From positions 1 to 64,000 of IMG/VR virus record IMGVR_UViG_3300047564_006544: a stretch of 64,000 nucleotides of DNA; one strand, written 5' to 3'. Below the pieces are notes generated by a model. It worked only from the letters and a program-made list of their open reading frames with translations. It had not been told where the DNA came from and did not search any database. This stretch comes from a virus. Made by a program: the position numbers and the translations under genes. Of this stretch, positions 50,852 through 59,184 are shown piece by piece (the first letter of the stretch is position 1; the number at the start of each line of letters is the position of its first letter).

Positions 50852-51031
50852 TTACTCCTGGTCTTCTCTCTGTGCTCTAGAATCTCTTGTCTGTGGCTCG
50901 TGTGATTCGGATCGAATCTCTACAACTAGATTGCTATTGCACTGTATCCATCCAATCTCCTCTTTTGTAAGGCCATCGTGATACCATACTGTCTTTGTTT
51001 CTTTGTTAGTTACTCGGATGTTGTATCTCAT
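50852..51031 (-). CDS. Small hypothetical protein (59 residues)
   Basis: The frame encodes a beta-hairpin-like start (RYNIRVTNKETKTVWYHDGL) and a disordered charged tail. GGAG lies six bases before the ATG, and the start overlaps the stop of the HEAT-like gene as ATGA. Together these support a real gene despite its size. Function unknown. Confidence 0.7.
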   Translation of the reverse strand: MRYNIRVTNKETKTVWYHDGLTKEEIGWIQCNSNLVVEIRSESHEPQTRDSRAQREDQE

Positions 51032-51756
51032 TTTTCTCCTAAATTACTCATTCTTTTCTGAAGGATTGAATTAACGAAGCTTTCTTTTAGATGCCTGCTT
51101 CCTAGCATCATTGGAATCTTTGATTTATTTACTTTTTTCAATACTGAGTAAAAAACCCATTTAGATCTATCATTAACCATATTTTCTAATGCTGGGTGAT
51201 TATGTGGCAAAACTTGACATATTGCCGCCCTAATCTTTGCTGACTTATCCTTCGACATTTCCTCGGCGCAGGATAGCATCCCCCTTCTATGGTACGCTTC
51301 CATGCGGACCTTATCAGAGGGATCTTTTAAAAATCTTTCTACCTCATCTGAGGAGCAAATCTTTATGTATTCTACCTTTGCCGCAGCATCATAATCTTTA
51401 AAAATAGAGGGGTCTATTTTATCGACGTATAAACCATTTGATATTACTGTTTGTTTATATGGAAAAAGATTGCTTTTCTTATCAGAAGATAAAATCTCAA
51501 CTGCCAACTCTGGATGTAAAGATGCTGCATGAAGCACTACTGCCCTAAAAGCATAAATAGATCCTGTTTTTGCAGAAATAAATCTATAAAAAGATTTTTC
51601 ATTAAAAAGAGTTAGGCTTTCTTCTTTTGATATCTCAAAAGAGTTCCATATAGACCAACCAACCCCAATTGGATACTTAGAGCCTTTTGGGGTTAGATTT
51701 GTTATATACTTTGATATTTTTTCTTTTAGTTTTTTTACACTATCTTCATTGCTCAT
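51028..51756 (-). CDS. HEAT-repeat-like helical protein
   Basis: 242 residues. At least two HEAT-like units are visible: ERFLKDPSDKVRMEAYHRRG, and DKSAKIRAAICQVLPHNHPA followed by LENMVNDRSKWVFYSVLKKV. They have the usual Asp-(x)-Val-Arg turn. An alpha-solenoid binding protein is the likely fold; partner unknown. It is operonic with the DHH phosphoesterase (11-base overlap) and the 59-residue gene. Confidence 0.7.
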   Translation of the reverse strand: MSNEDSVKKLKEKISKYITNLTPKGSKYPIGVGWSIWNSFEISKEESLTLFNEKSFYRFISAKTGSIYAFRAVVLHAASLHPELAVEILSSDKKSNLFPYKQTVISNGLYVDKIDPSIFKDYDAAAKVEYIKICSSDEVERFLKDPSDKVRMEAYHRRGMLSCAEEMSKDKSAKIRAAICQVLPHNHPALENMVNDRSKWVFYSVLKKVNKSKIPMMLGSRHLKESFVNSILQKRMSNLGEK

Positions 51757-52579
51757 TTAGTTCCTTAAGATCTTTAACCTTGAAACCTGAAGCAGCCCTA
51801 TGGCCCCCTCCTCCAAATTTTACCGCAATTGCAGAAACGTCAAAATCTTTTTCTTTTCCACATCTGATAGAGAAAACATAGCCGTCTCCATCAAAATAAT
51901 AGGCCAACCCATATTTGGTGCCTACTTCATCTGCAACTCTATGTGCCAGCTCCGATTGATATAGTGGAGAGTTTACCGCTGGAATTTCCTCTCCAAGAAC
52001 CATTAGAGTATGTCTTTTGGCATAGATTTCTTTTATTTTCTTTTCTCTTTGGCGAAGAAGTGCTGATCCTTCCTCTAGAAACTCTGAAAACTTTTTATCG
52101 TCCATTAGCCTAGAGTTTAACTCTTCCCATAGCCTAAAAGAATAATCATAGCTATCTATTACTGCAAGTATTTCTTTTGCAAATGGCATCTGCCATTTCC
52201 AAAGATCTTGATCTTCTATATACTTTAAAAGTATTGGTGGTTCTTTATTTAGTCCGTTACAATAATACCAAGAAAGTATTGAGCCACAATGAGACATATC
52301 AAAGTGACAAAAGTCAAGATCTTTTAGTGCCTCTTCTGCTGTTTTGTGATGATCTATTACTGTTATAGATTTGTTTTTTTCTTTTAGATTTAGCAGAGTT
52401 TCTTTTGAATATGAAAAATCTGCAATCCAAATATCCTTATCTTCTAGGCCTTCTGGTGGTGGAGAGCCGTGGGAAACCGGAATGTAAGTCATTTCCTCTC
52501 CCCACTTCTTCTCAAAGCACCAACGAGAGCCATAACCATCTGGGCAGTTTTTATGATATAATAAAACTTTGTCTTTCAT
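51746..52579 (-). CDS. DHH/DHHA1 phosphoesterase
   Basis: 277 residues. DHH motifs are HKNCPDGYGS (D14), WIADFSYSKE and VIDHHKTA (D76, H77, H78). The DHHA1 nucleotide/RNA-binding end is KFGGGGHRAASGFKV near residue 255. The size resembles nanoRNase/NrnA and oligonucleotide or cyclic-dinucleotide phosphodiesterases more than RecJ. In a phage it could degrade short RNA, help recycle nucleotides or remove cyclic-nucleotide signals. It lies next to the PurA-like gene (7 bases). Confidence 0.87.
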   Translation of the reverse strand: MKDKVLLYHKNCPDGYGSRWCFEKKWGEEMTYIPVSHGSPPPEGLEDKDIWIADFSYSKETLLNLKEKNKSITVIDHHKTAEEALKDLDFCHFDMSHCGSILSWYYCNGLNKEPPILLKYIEDQDLWKWQMPFAKEILAVIDSYDYSFRLWEELNSRLMDDKKFSEFLEEGSALLRQREKKIKEIYAKRHTLMVLGEEIPAVNSPLYQSELAHRVADEVGTKYGLAYYFDGDGYVFSIRCGKEKDFDVSAIAVKFGGGGHRAASGFKVKDLKELNEQ

Positions 52580-52586
52580 GTCAAAC

Positions 52587-53660
52587 CTAAATTGTTAATC
52601 CCTCTACAACATCTGTAGACGAAGAGTAATAGATTCTTTCCAACTCTGGGCACTCTACAGACAGCCTTGCTAGTATAAATTTTTTCATTAAATCAATTGA
52701 TTCAAAAGTTAATAAATCGTTTTTGTAAAATAATTTATAAATATTTACTGCTTCTAAGATATCACATTTTGATATAATCAGATGATTTCCGCCAGCAGTA
52801 TTTAGTGCAAAAATTAATCTATCAAGATTTAGATAGTTTACCTTACGACGGCGACCTGTTGTTGTTCCGTATTCTTGACCAGCATCTGCAATACTTAAAA
52901 GCTCTGGGTTATCAAAAAGTGTTTCTGGAAAATCTGGATCTTCTCCAGATCTTGTATCATAAATTTTTGCTACTGCAAAAATGTTTTTAATTTTCTTTGG
53001 TGAAAATCCAATTGAGCAAGCAGCATAAGGAAGTGTTTCGCTACTTGTTACATATGGATAATTTCCCCAATTTATATCAAGAAAGAATCCCTGAGCACCT
53101 TCGCAAAGTATGTTTCCATAAAGCCTTCCATCAAATAGGTGCTTTTTCCAGAAGGAATCTAACGCCGCAACATCTTTAAATTGAATTCCTGTTCTGGCAT
53201 ATTTATCAGAATATGCTGGAGCTATTCCCTTTGATGTTGTTCCGAGTTTTTTTGCAAGATTTTTTCTATCTTCATCTATATGCTCTGCTGTTACGATGTG
53301 TGTAGATGGAGAAATCTTTATAAGGTTTGGATCAAATCCAGATTCTCTTAGATAAGAGAATTCTTCTTTTAATAGCTCTAGATTTACAACGCAACCTGGG
53401 CCAATTAGTGAGGTAACTCCGTGAAATACTCCTGATGGAACCATATGTGTTTTGTATTTCTTACCACCTACAAACACTGTATGACCAGCATTTTGTCCGC
53501 CACCCCAACGTGCAACAAAATTATAGTGCTTATCATCTGCTCCAAAAATCTTTGCTGCTTTTGATTTAAAAGATGATAAGTAGCTTGATACTTTTCCTTT
53601 GCCACCATCACCATAGTCTGCGCCGTACACAACATCAACAGAAATAATTTCGCGGCTCAT
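52587..53660 (-). CDS. purA: Adenylosuccinate synthetase family (PurA/PurZ)
   Basis: 357 residues, short like archaeal PurA and phage PurZ rather than the 430 of E. coli PurA. Motifs: the GTP/IMP loop YGDGGKGK (residues 16-23), GGGQNAGHTVFVGG with the catalytic His60, MVPSGVFHG, KGIAPAYSDK, and the C-terminal EYGTTTGRRRKVNYLNLD plus PELERIYYS. The catalytic Asp (D18) is kept, while the Glu next to it in cellular enzymes is Gly. Cellular PurA couples IMP and Asp. PurZ uses dGMP to start 2-aminoadenine synthesis for Z-DNA. Retention of Asp favours the normal reaction, but the short form is seen in both. The start has GGAGGG three bases before the ATG. Confidence 0.9.
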   Translation of the reverse strand: MSREIISVDVVYGADYGDGGKGKVSSYLSSFKSKAAKIFGADDKHYNFVARWGGGQNAGHTVFVGGKKYKTHMVPSGVFHGVTSLIGPGCVVNLELLKEEFSYLRESGFDPNLIKISPSTHIVTAEHIDEDRKNLAKKLGTTSKGIAPAYSDKYARTGIQFKDVAALDSFWKKHLFDGRLYGNILCEGAQGFFLDINWGNYPYVTSSETLPYAACSIGFSPKKIKNIFAVAKIYDTRSGEDPDFPETLFDNPELLSIADAGQEYGTTTGRRRKVNYLNLDRLIFALNTAGGNHLIISKCDILEAVNIYKLFYKNDLLTFESIDLMKKFILARLSVECPELERIYYSSSTDVVEGLTI

Positions 53661-53688
53661 TTGCCCTCCGCAACAATTATACCGATTG

Positions 53689-53967
53689 CTACTCCGCTGC
53701 CTTGCGACGTGCTTTCTTTTTCTTTCTCATTTTTAAGAGGTACTGAAAATACTTTGCGGCAACAGGATCTTCTTCATATCCGGCATCTTCTGGAACCTCA
53801 TGTCTTTTTTTTACTATAGGAACGGCATTCTCATTGTGATCGTCAGAAAATTCTTTTCCAAAAAATCTATTTGAGACAGCAGAATTTGCTGCATCCATAC
53901 CGGTTCTATTTTCGTATGGTGCTCCCGGTATTGCCATATCATTTAATCCCAAAGCTTTCTTTTTCAT
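53689..53967 (-). CDS. Small basic hypothetical protein
   Basis: 92 residues, not recognised. The first half is polar with Asn/Asp/Gly. The second half ends in a strongly basic helix (LLKMRKKKKARRKAAE) that could bind nucleic acid. It overlaps the metallopeptidase-like gene by four bases (ATGA). Confidence 0.62.
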   Translation of the reverse strand: MKKKALGLNDMAIPGAPYENRTGMDAANSAVSNRFFGKEFSDDHNENAVPIVKKRHEVPEDAGYEEDPVAAKYFQYLLKMRKKKKARRKAAE

Positions 53968-54644
53968 TTTGAGAAAAGTTTTTCTAAGTCCCTTTTCAAA
54001 ACATCTAAGTCTTTGCTTGCCATTTTCTTTGGAAGTTCGTTTGCCTTCTCTTCTTTTGGAAGAAGTGATGCAATACGATAAACATCCTTTACAAAGGATA
54101 CTTCGCCAAGATCATCAAGTTTTGATGCTAGTTTTTTTAACTCTAAATTAGGATCTACCTTTGAATTCACTTTAAAACTTTGCATTGCTCTATCTGCCTC
54201 CGCTTCTGCAAACTCTTCTGATTGTAATTTGCCTGTATCTTTAAATCCTTTCTTATGACCTTTTTCATGAGAAAAAATATGTAACATTGATGATAATAAA
54301 ATAATAATAGTATTTATTTTTGGATTATTTTCTAAATTTGAAAGATCCAAAGAAGAAAGTTCACTTGGATCTATTTTTTGCTTTCTCATTTCATCTTGAA
54401 TTGCTTTTTCTATTGCAGGCAAAACAAGATGTATATCGTCTCTTTTGTCTGGATTTGGATCATTTGTAACATATGCTAGAGCATTTGGATTATCACTTGG
54501 TGGAGAATTTTCTATTATGATTTTATCTACGGCGGGAAGATCAAACTGTGGGTCAAATTTAATCTTTCCGCCACCACCAGATTTTAGCAGCTCTAGAATT
54601 CTGTTTATTTTTGACTGATCTAAAAATCCAGCTCTTTTTATCAT
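53964..54644 (-). CDS. HExxH metallopeptidase-like protein (third of its kind)
   Basis: 226 residues. In the middle, LLSSMLHIFSHEKGHKKGF contains HEKGH, followed 12 residues later by SEEFAEAEAD. The EEFA segment is the same as in the two secreted paralogues at 49746-50848. There is no signal peptide, so it is cytoplasmic or virion-borne. The C-terminal 70 residues are helical (KKLASKLDDLGEVSFVKDVY, then RIASLLPKE), a motif type seen at the ends of other virion-type proteins here. It may be a maturation protease, but the evidence is limited to the motif. Confidence 0.66.
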   Translation of the reverse strand: MIKRAGFLDQSKINRILELLKSGGGGKIKFDPQFDLPAVDKIIIENSPPSDNPNALAYVTNDPNPDKRDDIHLVLPAIEKAIQDEMRKQKIDPSELSSLDLSNLENNPKINTIIILLSSMLHIFSHEKGHKKGFKDTGKLQSEEFAEAEADRAMQSFKVNSKVDPNLELKKLASKLDDLGEVSFVKDVYRIASLLPKEEKANELPKKMASKDLDVLKRDLEKLFSK

Positions 54645-55429
54645 TTTAAGTAATCTCCTCTCTGCTTTCTTTCGCCTTTACCAAGTCTTGATGGCGTCCA
54701 ATCTTTCTTTACTGTTCCCTCTCTATATTTCTTTAGTTTTTCTGATAGCCATTGTCCTTGAACAGAAATGATATCACAGTATTGCTCGTCTAATATTGTT
54801 ACGAAAAACTGATTTGATCCAAAGCTACGAATCTCCATTATATTTTCTGATTTCTTTGGATTTTTCCATATATGCCTTATATTATTAGAGTTTTTTGCAT
54901 AAAGATCGGCAATATATTTACTAAGCTCAAGTATACCGGCATTTTCAAAAGTTTTTATTATATTTGGTGGAAAGGCCATTGTTTTATAGTCTTGTTTAAA
55001 AATTTTTCTAACTGTAGTATTTACTCTTATTTCTTTTCCGCGAGCAGGATCTGTTATTCCTGTTGAAACTCTTGAGCCAAACTCTGGAGGAGGAGGACCC
55101 TCTTTAATTGATTCTTTTACTGCAATAAGTCTATTTATCGAATCAGCTGCTATACAAATATAATATATTCCAAAAGATTTTGATTTGTATATTATTCCAA
55201 GCTCTCTTTTTTTATTAGAAACTGAACTTGATCCTGGAATAAATGTTTTTACATTTTCAGAATTAGCAACATCACTTCCTATAATATTGTTTAATTCAGC
55301 GTTATTTACATTTCCAAAGTCTTTTGCAAATTTTTCTCTAAAAAACATTCTTGGCCCGGTAGAAATGTGTATTTTTCTTCCTGACTCATCTGAAAAATCT
55401 GTAGGATCTATTGAAGCTAGCTTTTGCAT
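54641..55429 (-). CDS. Hypothetical protein
   Basis: 262 residues, not recognised. It has mixed structure with a GPPPPEFGSRVSTG loop, a helical middle and a basic C-terminus (RLGKGERKQRGDYLK). No strong ribosome site precedes the ATG at 55429, so the true start could be further in. It overlaps the metallopeptidase-like gene as ATGA and lies just after a terminator. Confidence 0.63.
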   Translation of the reverse strand: MQKLASIDPTDFSDESGRKIHISTGPRMFFREKFAKDFGNVNNAELNNIIGSDVANSENVKTFIPGSSSVSNKKRELGIIYKSKSFGIYYICIAADSINRLIAVKESIKEGPPPPEFGSRVSTGITDPARGKEIRVNTTVRKIFKQDYKTMAFPPNIIKTFENAGILELSKYIADLYAKNSNNIRHIWKNPKKSENIMEIRSFGSNQFFVTILDEQYCDIISVQGQWLSEKLKKYREGTVKKDWTPSRLGKGERKQRGDYLK

Positions 55430-55434
55430 GGGTA

Positions 55435-55465
55435 ATAAAAAAGGCCCCTACTAAGAGGGGCCTTT
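55435..55465 (-). terminator. Intrinsic terminator after the 86-aa gene
   Basis: A 9-bp stem AAAGGCCCC / GGGGCCTTT encloses an 8-base loop. The minus strand continues TTTATTACC. Confidence 0.85.
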
Positions 55466-55478
55466 ATTAGCAGATCTT

Positions 55479-55739
55479 TTACAGCTCAACCATCATCGCT
55501 ACCAACTTAAGTAGATCGTCCATGCTTTCGATCTTCATTTTCTTTGGTGGCTTCTCGTATCCTAGTCGGATATTCTGAATCTCTGGGATAGAAATAAGAT
55601 TCTTTACTGCTGATTCACGAACACCTTGAATTGCCCCCTCAAAAGAAAAGAGGAATAGATCTCGTGATTCATCTGGAATCTTGAAGTTCACAAAATAGTT
55701 TGTGTGAAGTGGAGAGTTTAGGTAAAGAAAATCAGACAT
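55479..55739 (-). CDS. Small hypothetical protein
   Basis: 86 residues, not recognised; hydrophobic-aromatic beta-rich start (DFLYLNSPLHTNYFVNFKIP) and a helical end (ESMDDLLKLVAMMVEL). It overlaps the next gene upstream by eight bases and ends at a terminator, so it is the last gene of the GroEL-2 transcript. Confidence 0.62.
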   Translation of the reverse strand: MSDFLYLNSPLHTNYFVNFKIPDESRDLFLFSFEGAIQGVRESAVKNLISIPEIQNIRLGYEKPPKKMKIESMDDLLKLVAMMVEL

Positions 55740-56616
55740 TAGCCGCCTCCTGCATACGATTTACGACTACCTCTCTAACCGATTGATCTTGACAAACTGC
55801 CATAAATGGCAGATATTCCTTTGGAACAGTCCTTGCGAGATATAGAGCAGAATTATGATGCTTTGTGTCCATTACCTGACTAAGAACCTCTGCTGCATTT
55901 TTAAACTTTGTGATGTTATCTGCAATTGCCTTGACGCCCATTTCAGATGCCTCTTCCGAAGAATCTGACCGAACCTTTCTTGCAGCCTTCTTTGTTAGGC
56001 AACCTACTGAAGCAAGAGCAGAAAAGATTTCACCACGAAGAGTGTGTGATACGCGAGATCCAAACTCGGTATCTTCTACTGCTTCAATCATACTAGCAGT
56101 AGACCTTCTTGCGATTGCTGGTAGCAGAGCAATATCAAAGAAATTCTTATATGATGCTTTATTTCTGCTATACCGAATCTTAAAAAGACGATCTGGGTCA
56201 GACTTTCCTGCTATAAATCCTGACTCAATAAGGCCAATATATTCTGGAGGAGGCTTTTGCCAATAAGAATTATATGCTCCTTCGGAAACCATCCTGTCTA
56301 GGCGGCTTCCATTGTCTTGAATCCATTTGGCAAAGTTAGGATCTTCATTTAAATTTAGATTGTTGTGAATTGCATAGGAAAAAAGAAAAGATATTGCCTC
56401 TCCCCAAACATCACGATTCAGTGGAACAAAATCTGGATTAAACACTATTTCTCCTGCTGCGCCAGAAGTAATAATGCTTTTAATCATATCTTCAGTGATA
56501 AGATTGCGGTATCCGCTCCTCTTTCGACTAAAGATTTCATAGACAGCATCTAGCAAAAGCTGATTTGCCTTTGCCTTTCCCCATCCATCAGATGTTACTT
56601 CAAGAAGATTAACCAT
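55732..56616 (-). CDS. Hypothetical protein downstream of GroEL-2
   Basis: 294 residues, not recognised; helical with WGEAISFLFSYAIHNNLN and a central basic part. The C-terminal half has TKKAARKVRSDSSEEASEM. The start at the ATG at 56616 (MVNLLEV) is preferred because GGAGAG lies about ten bases upstream. A start 15 codons earlier would overlap the neighbour by 53 bases with no ribosome site. No catalytic motif is visible. Confidence 0.65.
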   Translation of the reverse strand: MVNLLEVTSDGWGKAKANQLLLDAVYEIFSRKRSGYRNLITEDMIKSIITSGAAGEIVFNPDFVPLNRDVWGEAISFLFSYAIHNNLNLNEDPNFAKWIQDNGSRLDRMVSEGAYNSYWQKPPPEYIGLIESGFIAGKSDPDRLFKIRYSRNKASYKNFFDIALLPAIARRSTASMIEAVEDTEFGSRVSHTLRGEIFSALASVGCLTKKAARKVRSDSSEEASEMGVKAIADNITKFKNAAEVLSQVMDTKHHNSALYLARTVPKEYLPFMAVCQDQSVREVVVNRMQEAANV

Positions 56617-56842
56617 TTTTGTTTGACTCTCCACCAGACTTGATCCAAGAAATAAGCTCATCTTGGTGATTGTTGATAATTTGAAGCTTTGTCTGATCTG
56701 AAAAGCTCGTCCAAAAGTCTGCCAAATCCTTTAGAGGAAGAGAGCAGAATCCTTTTAGAACACCATTGTCACGGTGAGGAGACTGAGCAAGACCATTGAT
56801 TGCAACTGTAATTAGCTGGTTAAAGATCTCTTCTTTTGTCAT
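56609..56842 (-). CDS. Small hypothetical protein
   Basis: 77 residues, not recognised; helical (EEIFNQLITVAINGLAQSPH, TKLQIINNHQDELISWIKSG). It is the first gene after the GroEL-2 downstream region. AGGAG lies upstream of its ATG, and the hairpin and shared element at 56861-56922 form its leader. Confidence 0.62.
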   Translation of the reverse strand: MTKEEIFNQLITVAINGLAQSPHRDNGVLKGFCSLPLKDLADFWTSFSDQTKLQIINNHQDELISWIKSGGESNKNG

Positions 56843-56860
56843 TATACACTCCTGCTATAA

Positions 56861-56922
56861 AGCGCAGGGGATACCTGCGCTAATTCCATACCATAGGTCG
56901 GTGCTGTTTTTAGATTTTTTTT
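56861..56922 (-). promoter_or_regulatory. Shared 31-base element (copy 2) and hairpin between GroEL-2 and the 77-aa gene
   Basis: The minus strand carries AAAAAATCTAAAAA, two bases, GCACC, then CTATGGTATGG (56887-56922), matching the element before MoxR. It is followed by an 8-bp hairpin AGCGCAGG / CCTGCGCT (56861-56881) with only a short T run. The first part starts at the GroEL-2 stop. It may combine weak termination with a new promoter. Confidence 0.5.
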
Positions 56923-58540
56923 ATTCTTGGATTAGGTCGGAAAGATCCTGGTAAACACAAACTTCTGTTGTCAGGAGAGTACCTGCAGCTGATACGGCAT
57001 TTTCTACGCCCTTTCTAACTACCTTTACAGGATCAATGATGCCTCTTTCCATCATATCTTCTACAAACTCTCCTCTTAGAGCGTCAAATCCAACAAACCC
57101 TCCGGTTGAAATTATCTTTTCTTGTGGGCCATGATAATCAAATCCTGCATTACGCATAATCTGAATAAATGGCTCCCTAAGAGCAGTACGAAGAATATTT
57201 AGACCCGCAACTTCTTCTGGAAGAAGCTTTCCTGCTGGCTGAGCATTGATATAATCTCCAACAACTCTTGATGCCTGAAGAAGAGCTGAGCCTCCACCTG
57301 GAACAATTCCCATTTCAATTGCTGCACGAACTGCATTTAGAGAGTCTTCAACTCGATCCTTTCGCTCTCTCATTTCTCCTTCGGTAGAACCACCAACACG
57401 GAATACTGCTGCTCCACCAGCCAGCTTTGAAAGTCTGTCTTTTAGAGACGCCTTTTGGTGATCAAAGATTGTTGAATCTCCCATTTGAGACTTAATCATT
57501 CTAACTCTCATATCAACAGATTCTTTTCCACCAGCACCATCCACAATTAGAGTTGTATTTCTTGTGCAGAGGATTCTTCTTGCTCTACCAAGATCCTCTA
57601 ACTCTGCATCGCGTAGTGCTCTTCCGTTAGAATTGTCAAATACTTTTCCGCCAACAACTGCTGCAATATCTTCTAGCATATCGCGTCTAACGTCACCAAA
57701 TCCTGGTGCTTTTATTGCACAACAAAGAAGATTTGCTTTCTGTCTATTTAGAACGAGAGTTGCAAGAGCTTCACCTTCAACATCACGAGCAATAATAAAT
57801 AGTGGCTTACCTGCTCCATGTGCCTTCTGGATAATCTCTAGAAACTCTGATGATGATGAAATTTTATCATCATAAAGTACAATATAAGCTCCCTCAAATT
57901 CGCAAGATAGCTTTTCAACATTTGTAACAAATGCTGGAGATAGCCAGCCCTTTGCAACCTGAAGTCCCTCTGTATAAGATACTTGAGTTTGACCTCCTGT
58001 AGATTCTTCTAGGGAAATTACACCATCCTCACCAACATTAGATACAACCTCACCAATCATTGAACCCAATTCTGAGTCATTGTTTGTTGAGATTGTGGCA
58101 ACATGCTTTAGTGTTTCTTCCGAATCAATACTGCGAGATAGCGATGATAGGAATGTTGTAACCTGAGAAAGACCAATATCTAAGCCTCTTTTTAGAAGGA
58201 CTGGATTGTGTCCTGCTGCAACCATCTTAAGACCATCATTAAAAATTGCCTGAGATAGAACGGTTGCAGTGGTTGTTCCGTCACCAGCCATAGAATTTGT
58301 TGCAGAAGCAGCAGTCTTAATAAGTTGCGCTCCAATATTTTGGAGAGGATCTTTTAGCTCAATTGCTCTTGCGACGGATACTCCATCTTTTGTAATTACT
58401 GGAGGACCATAGCCTCTCTCTAATGCTGCATGGCGACCTCTTGGACCAAGAGTGCATTTTACTGCATCTGCCACAATATTTACGCCTTTCTGAATTTCTG
58501 CTCTTGCCTCAGAACCAAACTTAACTTCTTTTGCTGACAT
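56921..58540 (-). CDS. groEL: Phage chaperonin GroEL, copy 2
   Basis: 539 residues, full length. Motifs: [40 protein letters not shown] at 86-93, and [20 protein letters not shown]. The C-terminus ends [10 protein letters not shown] with no Gly-Met tail. It is more like bacterial GroEL than copy 1 in several places: [20 protein letters not shown] here, against PNFGKYNDQWLDDLAILV in copy 1. The two are old paralogues or separate gains. They might form different or mixed rings. No GroES is seen. The gene is followed by small virion-type genes and preceded by the methyltransferase. Confidence 0.95.
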   Translation of the reverse strand: MSAKEVKFGSEARAEIQKGVNIVADAVKCTLGPRGRHAALERGYGPPVITKDGVSVARAIELKDPLQNIGAQLIKTAASATNSMAGDGTTTATVLSQAIFNDGLKMVAAGHNPVLLKRGLDIGLSQVTTFLSSLSRSIDSEETLKHVATISTNNDSELGSMIGEVVSNVGEDGVISLEESTGGQTQVSYTEGLQVAKGWLSPAFVTNVEKLSCEFEGAYIVLYDDKISSSSEFLEIIQKAHGAGKPLFIIARDVEGEALATLVLNRQKANLLCCAIKAPGFGDVRRDMLEDIAAVVGGKVFDNSNGRALRDAELEDLGRARRILCTRNTTLIVDGAGGKESVDMRVRMIKSQMGDSTIFDHQKASLKDRLSKLAGGAAVFRVGGSTEGEMRERKDRVEDSLNAVRAAIEMGIVPGGGSALLQASRVVGDYINAQPAGKLLPEEVAGLNILRTALREPFIQIMRNAGFDYHGPQEKIISTGGFVGFDALRGEFVEDMMERGIIDPVKVVRKGVENAVSAAGTLLTTEVCVYQDLSDLIQE

Positions 58541-58549
58541 ACTTACCTC

Positions 58550-59176
58550 TTAGGTATAAATATTACTATAAGATGCGCCAATTTTTTGCATTAAATTTTG
58601 ATTGTTATTCAATGCAATTGAAAGAGGGTCGGAACCTGCGAATGGGTCGCAAACCACCTCCATTTCTTTGAGCTGTTGCTCCATGATTGTCTCCCATATT
58701 TTGGGTGGTTTTGCAGACAATCCAGCTGGCTTTTTCTCATGAAAAATGTTTGGCATACCTGTAACGTATTTCTTTGTTGCACCCTTTGTGCAATAGACAA
58801 TATATTCAACTTGATTACGCCAATGGTATCCCATAGTCATATTGACCTTATCCCAAACAATTATATTTCGGAATGTCCATCCTGCTTTTTCCAGAGAATC
58901 TTTTGTTGGAAATAAACCGTCACGATTGGCAAAAACATAGCAGCCAGCTCCAGAGTTTGAGATCTGAAACATTTCATTATAAGATGACTCTAGATCTTTG
59001 TATGTTAGCCTAACATACATCTCATCTTTGCCATCTTCAAATTTCATTCTTCCTGTTCCATTTTGGTTTTCAAATGGATAAGGAGGATCTGTAATCCAAA
59101 GATCAACTTTAGAGGTTGCTTTTAGGTGATTAAAAAAATCTTTAATTTCTAGCTTTGTTATATTTATTTTTGACAT
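58550..59176 (-). CDS. DNA N6-adenine/N4-cytosine methyltransferase
   Basis: 208 residues. The catalytic motif IV is DPPYPF (D30 to F35). A target strand YHWRNQVEYIVYCTKGA and the SAM-binding end VCDPFAGSDPLSIAL follow, in the order of the beta-class. In motif I the usual GSG is GSD. No restriction endonuclease gene is next to it, so it is an orphan enzyme, as often in phages, possibly protecting phage DNA or regulating genes. It sits 8 bases below the nucleotidyltransferase-like gene. Confidence 0.85.
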   Translation of the reverse strand: MSKINITKLEIKDFFNHLKATSKVDLWITDPPYPFENQNGTGRMKFEDGKDEMYVRLTYKDLESSYNEMFQISNSGAGCYVFANRDGLFPTKDSLEKAGWTFRNIIVWDKVNMTMGYHWRNQVEYIVYCTKGATKKYVTGMPNIFHEKKPAGLSAKPPKIWETIMEQQLKEMEVVCDPFAGSDPLSIALNNNQNLMQKIGASYSNIYT

Positions 59177-59184
59177 TTTAAATC

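Noticed and set aside
52587-53660. Firm call of PurZ and a 2-aminoadenine genome
   Set aside because: The catalytic Asp of PurA is retained and no other Z-pathway gene is seen here. Kept as a hypothesis in the findings only.
56861-56881. Hairpin after GroEL-2 as a full terminator
   Set aside because: The stem is good, but the following T run is short and interrupted. It is listed as part of a regulatory region instead.
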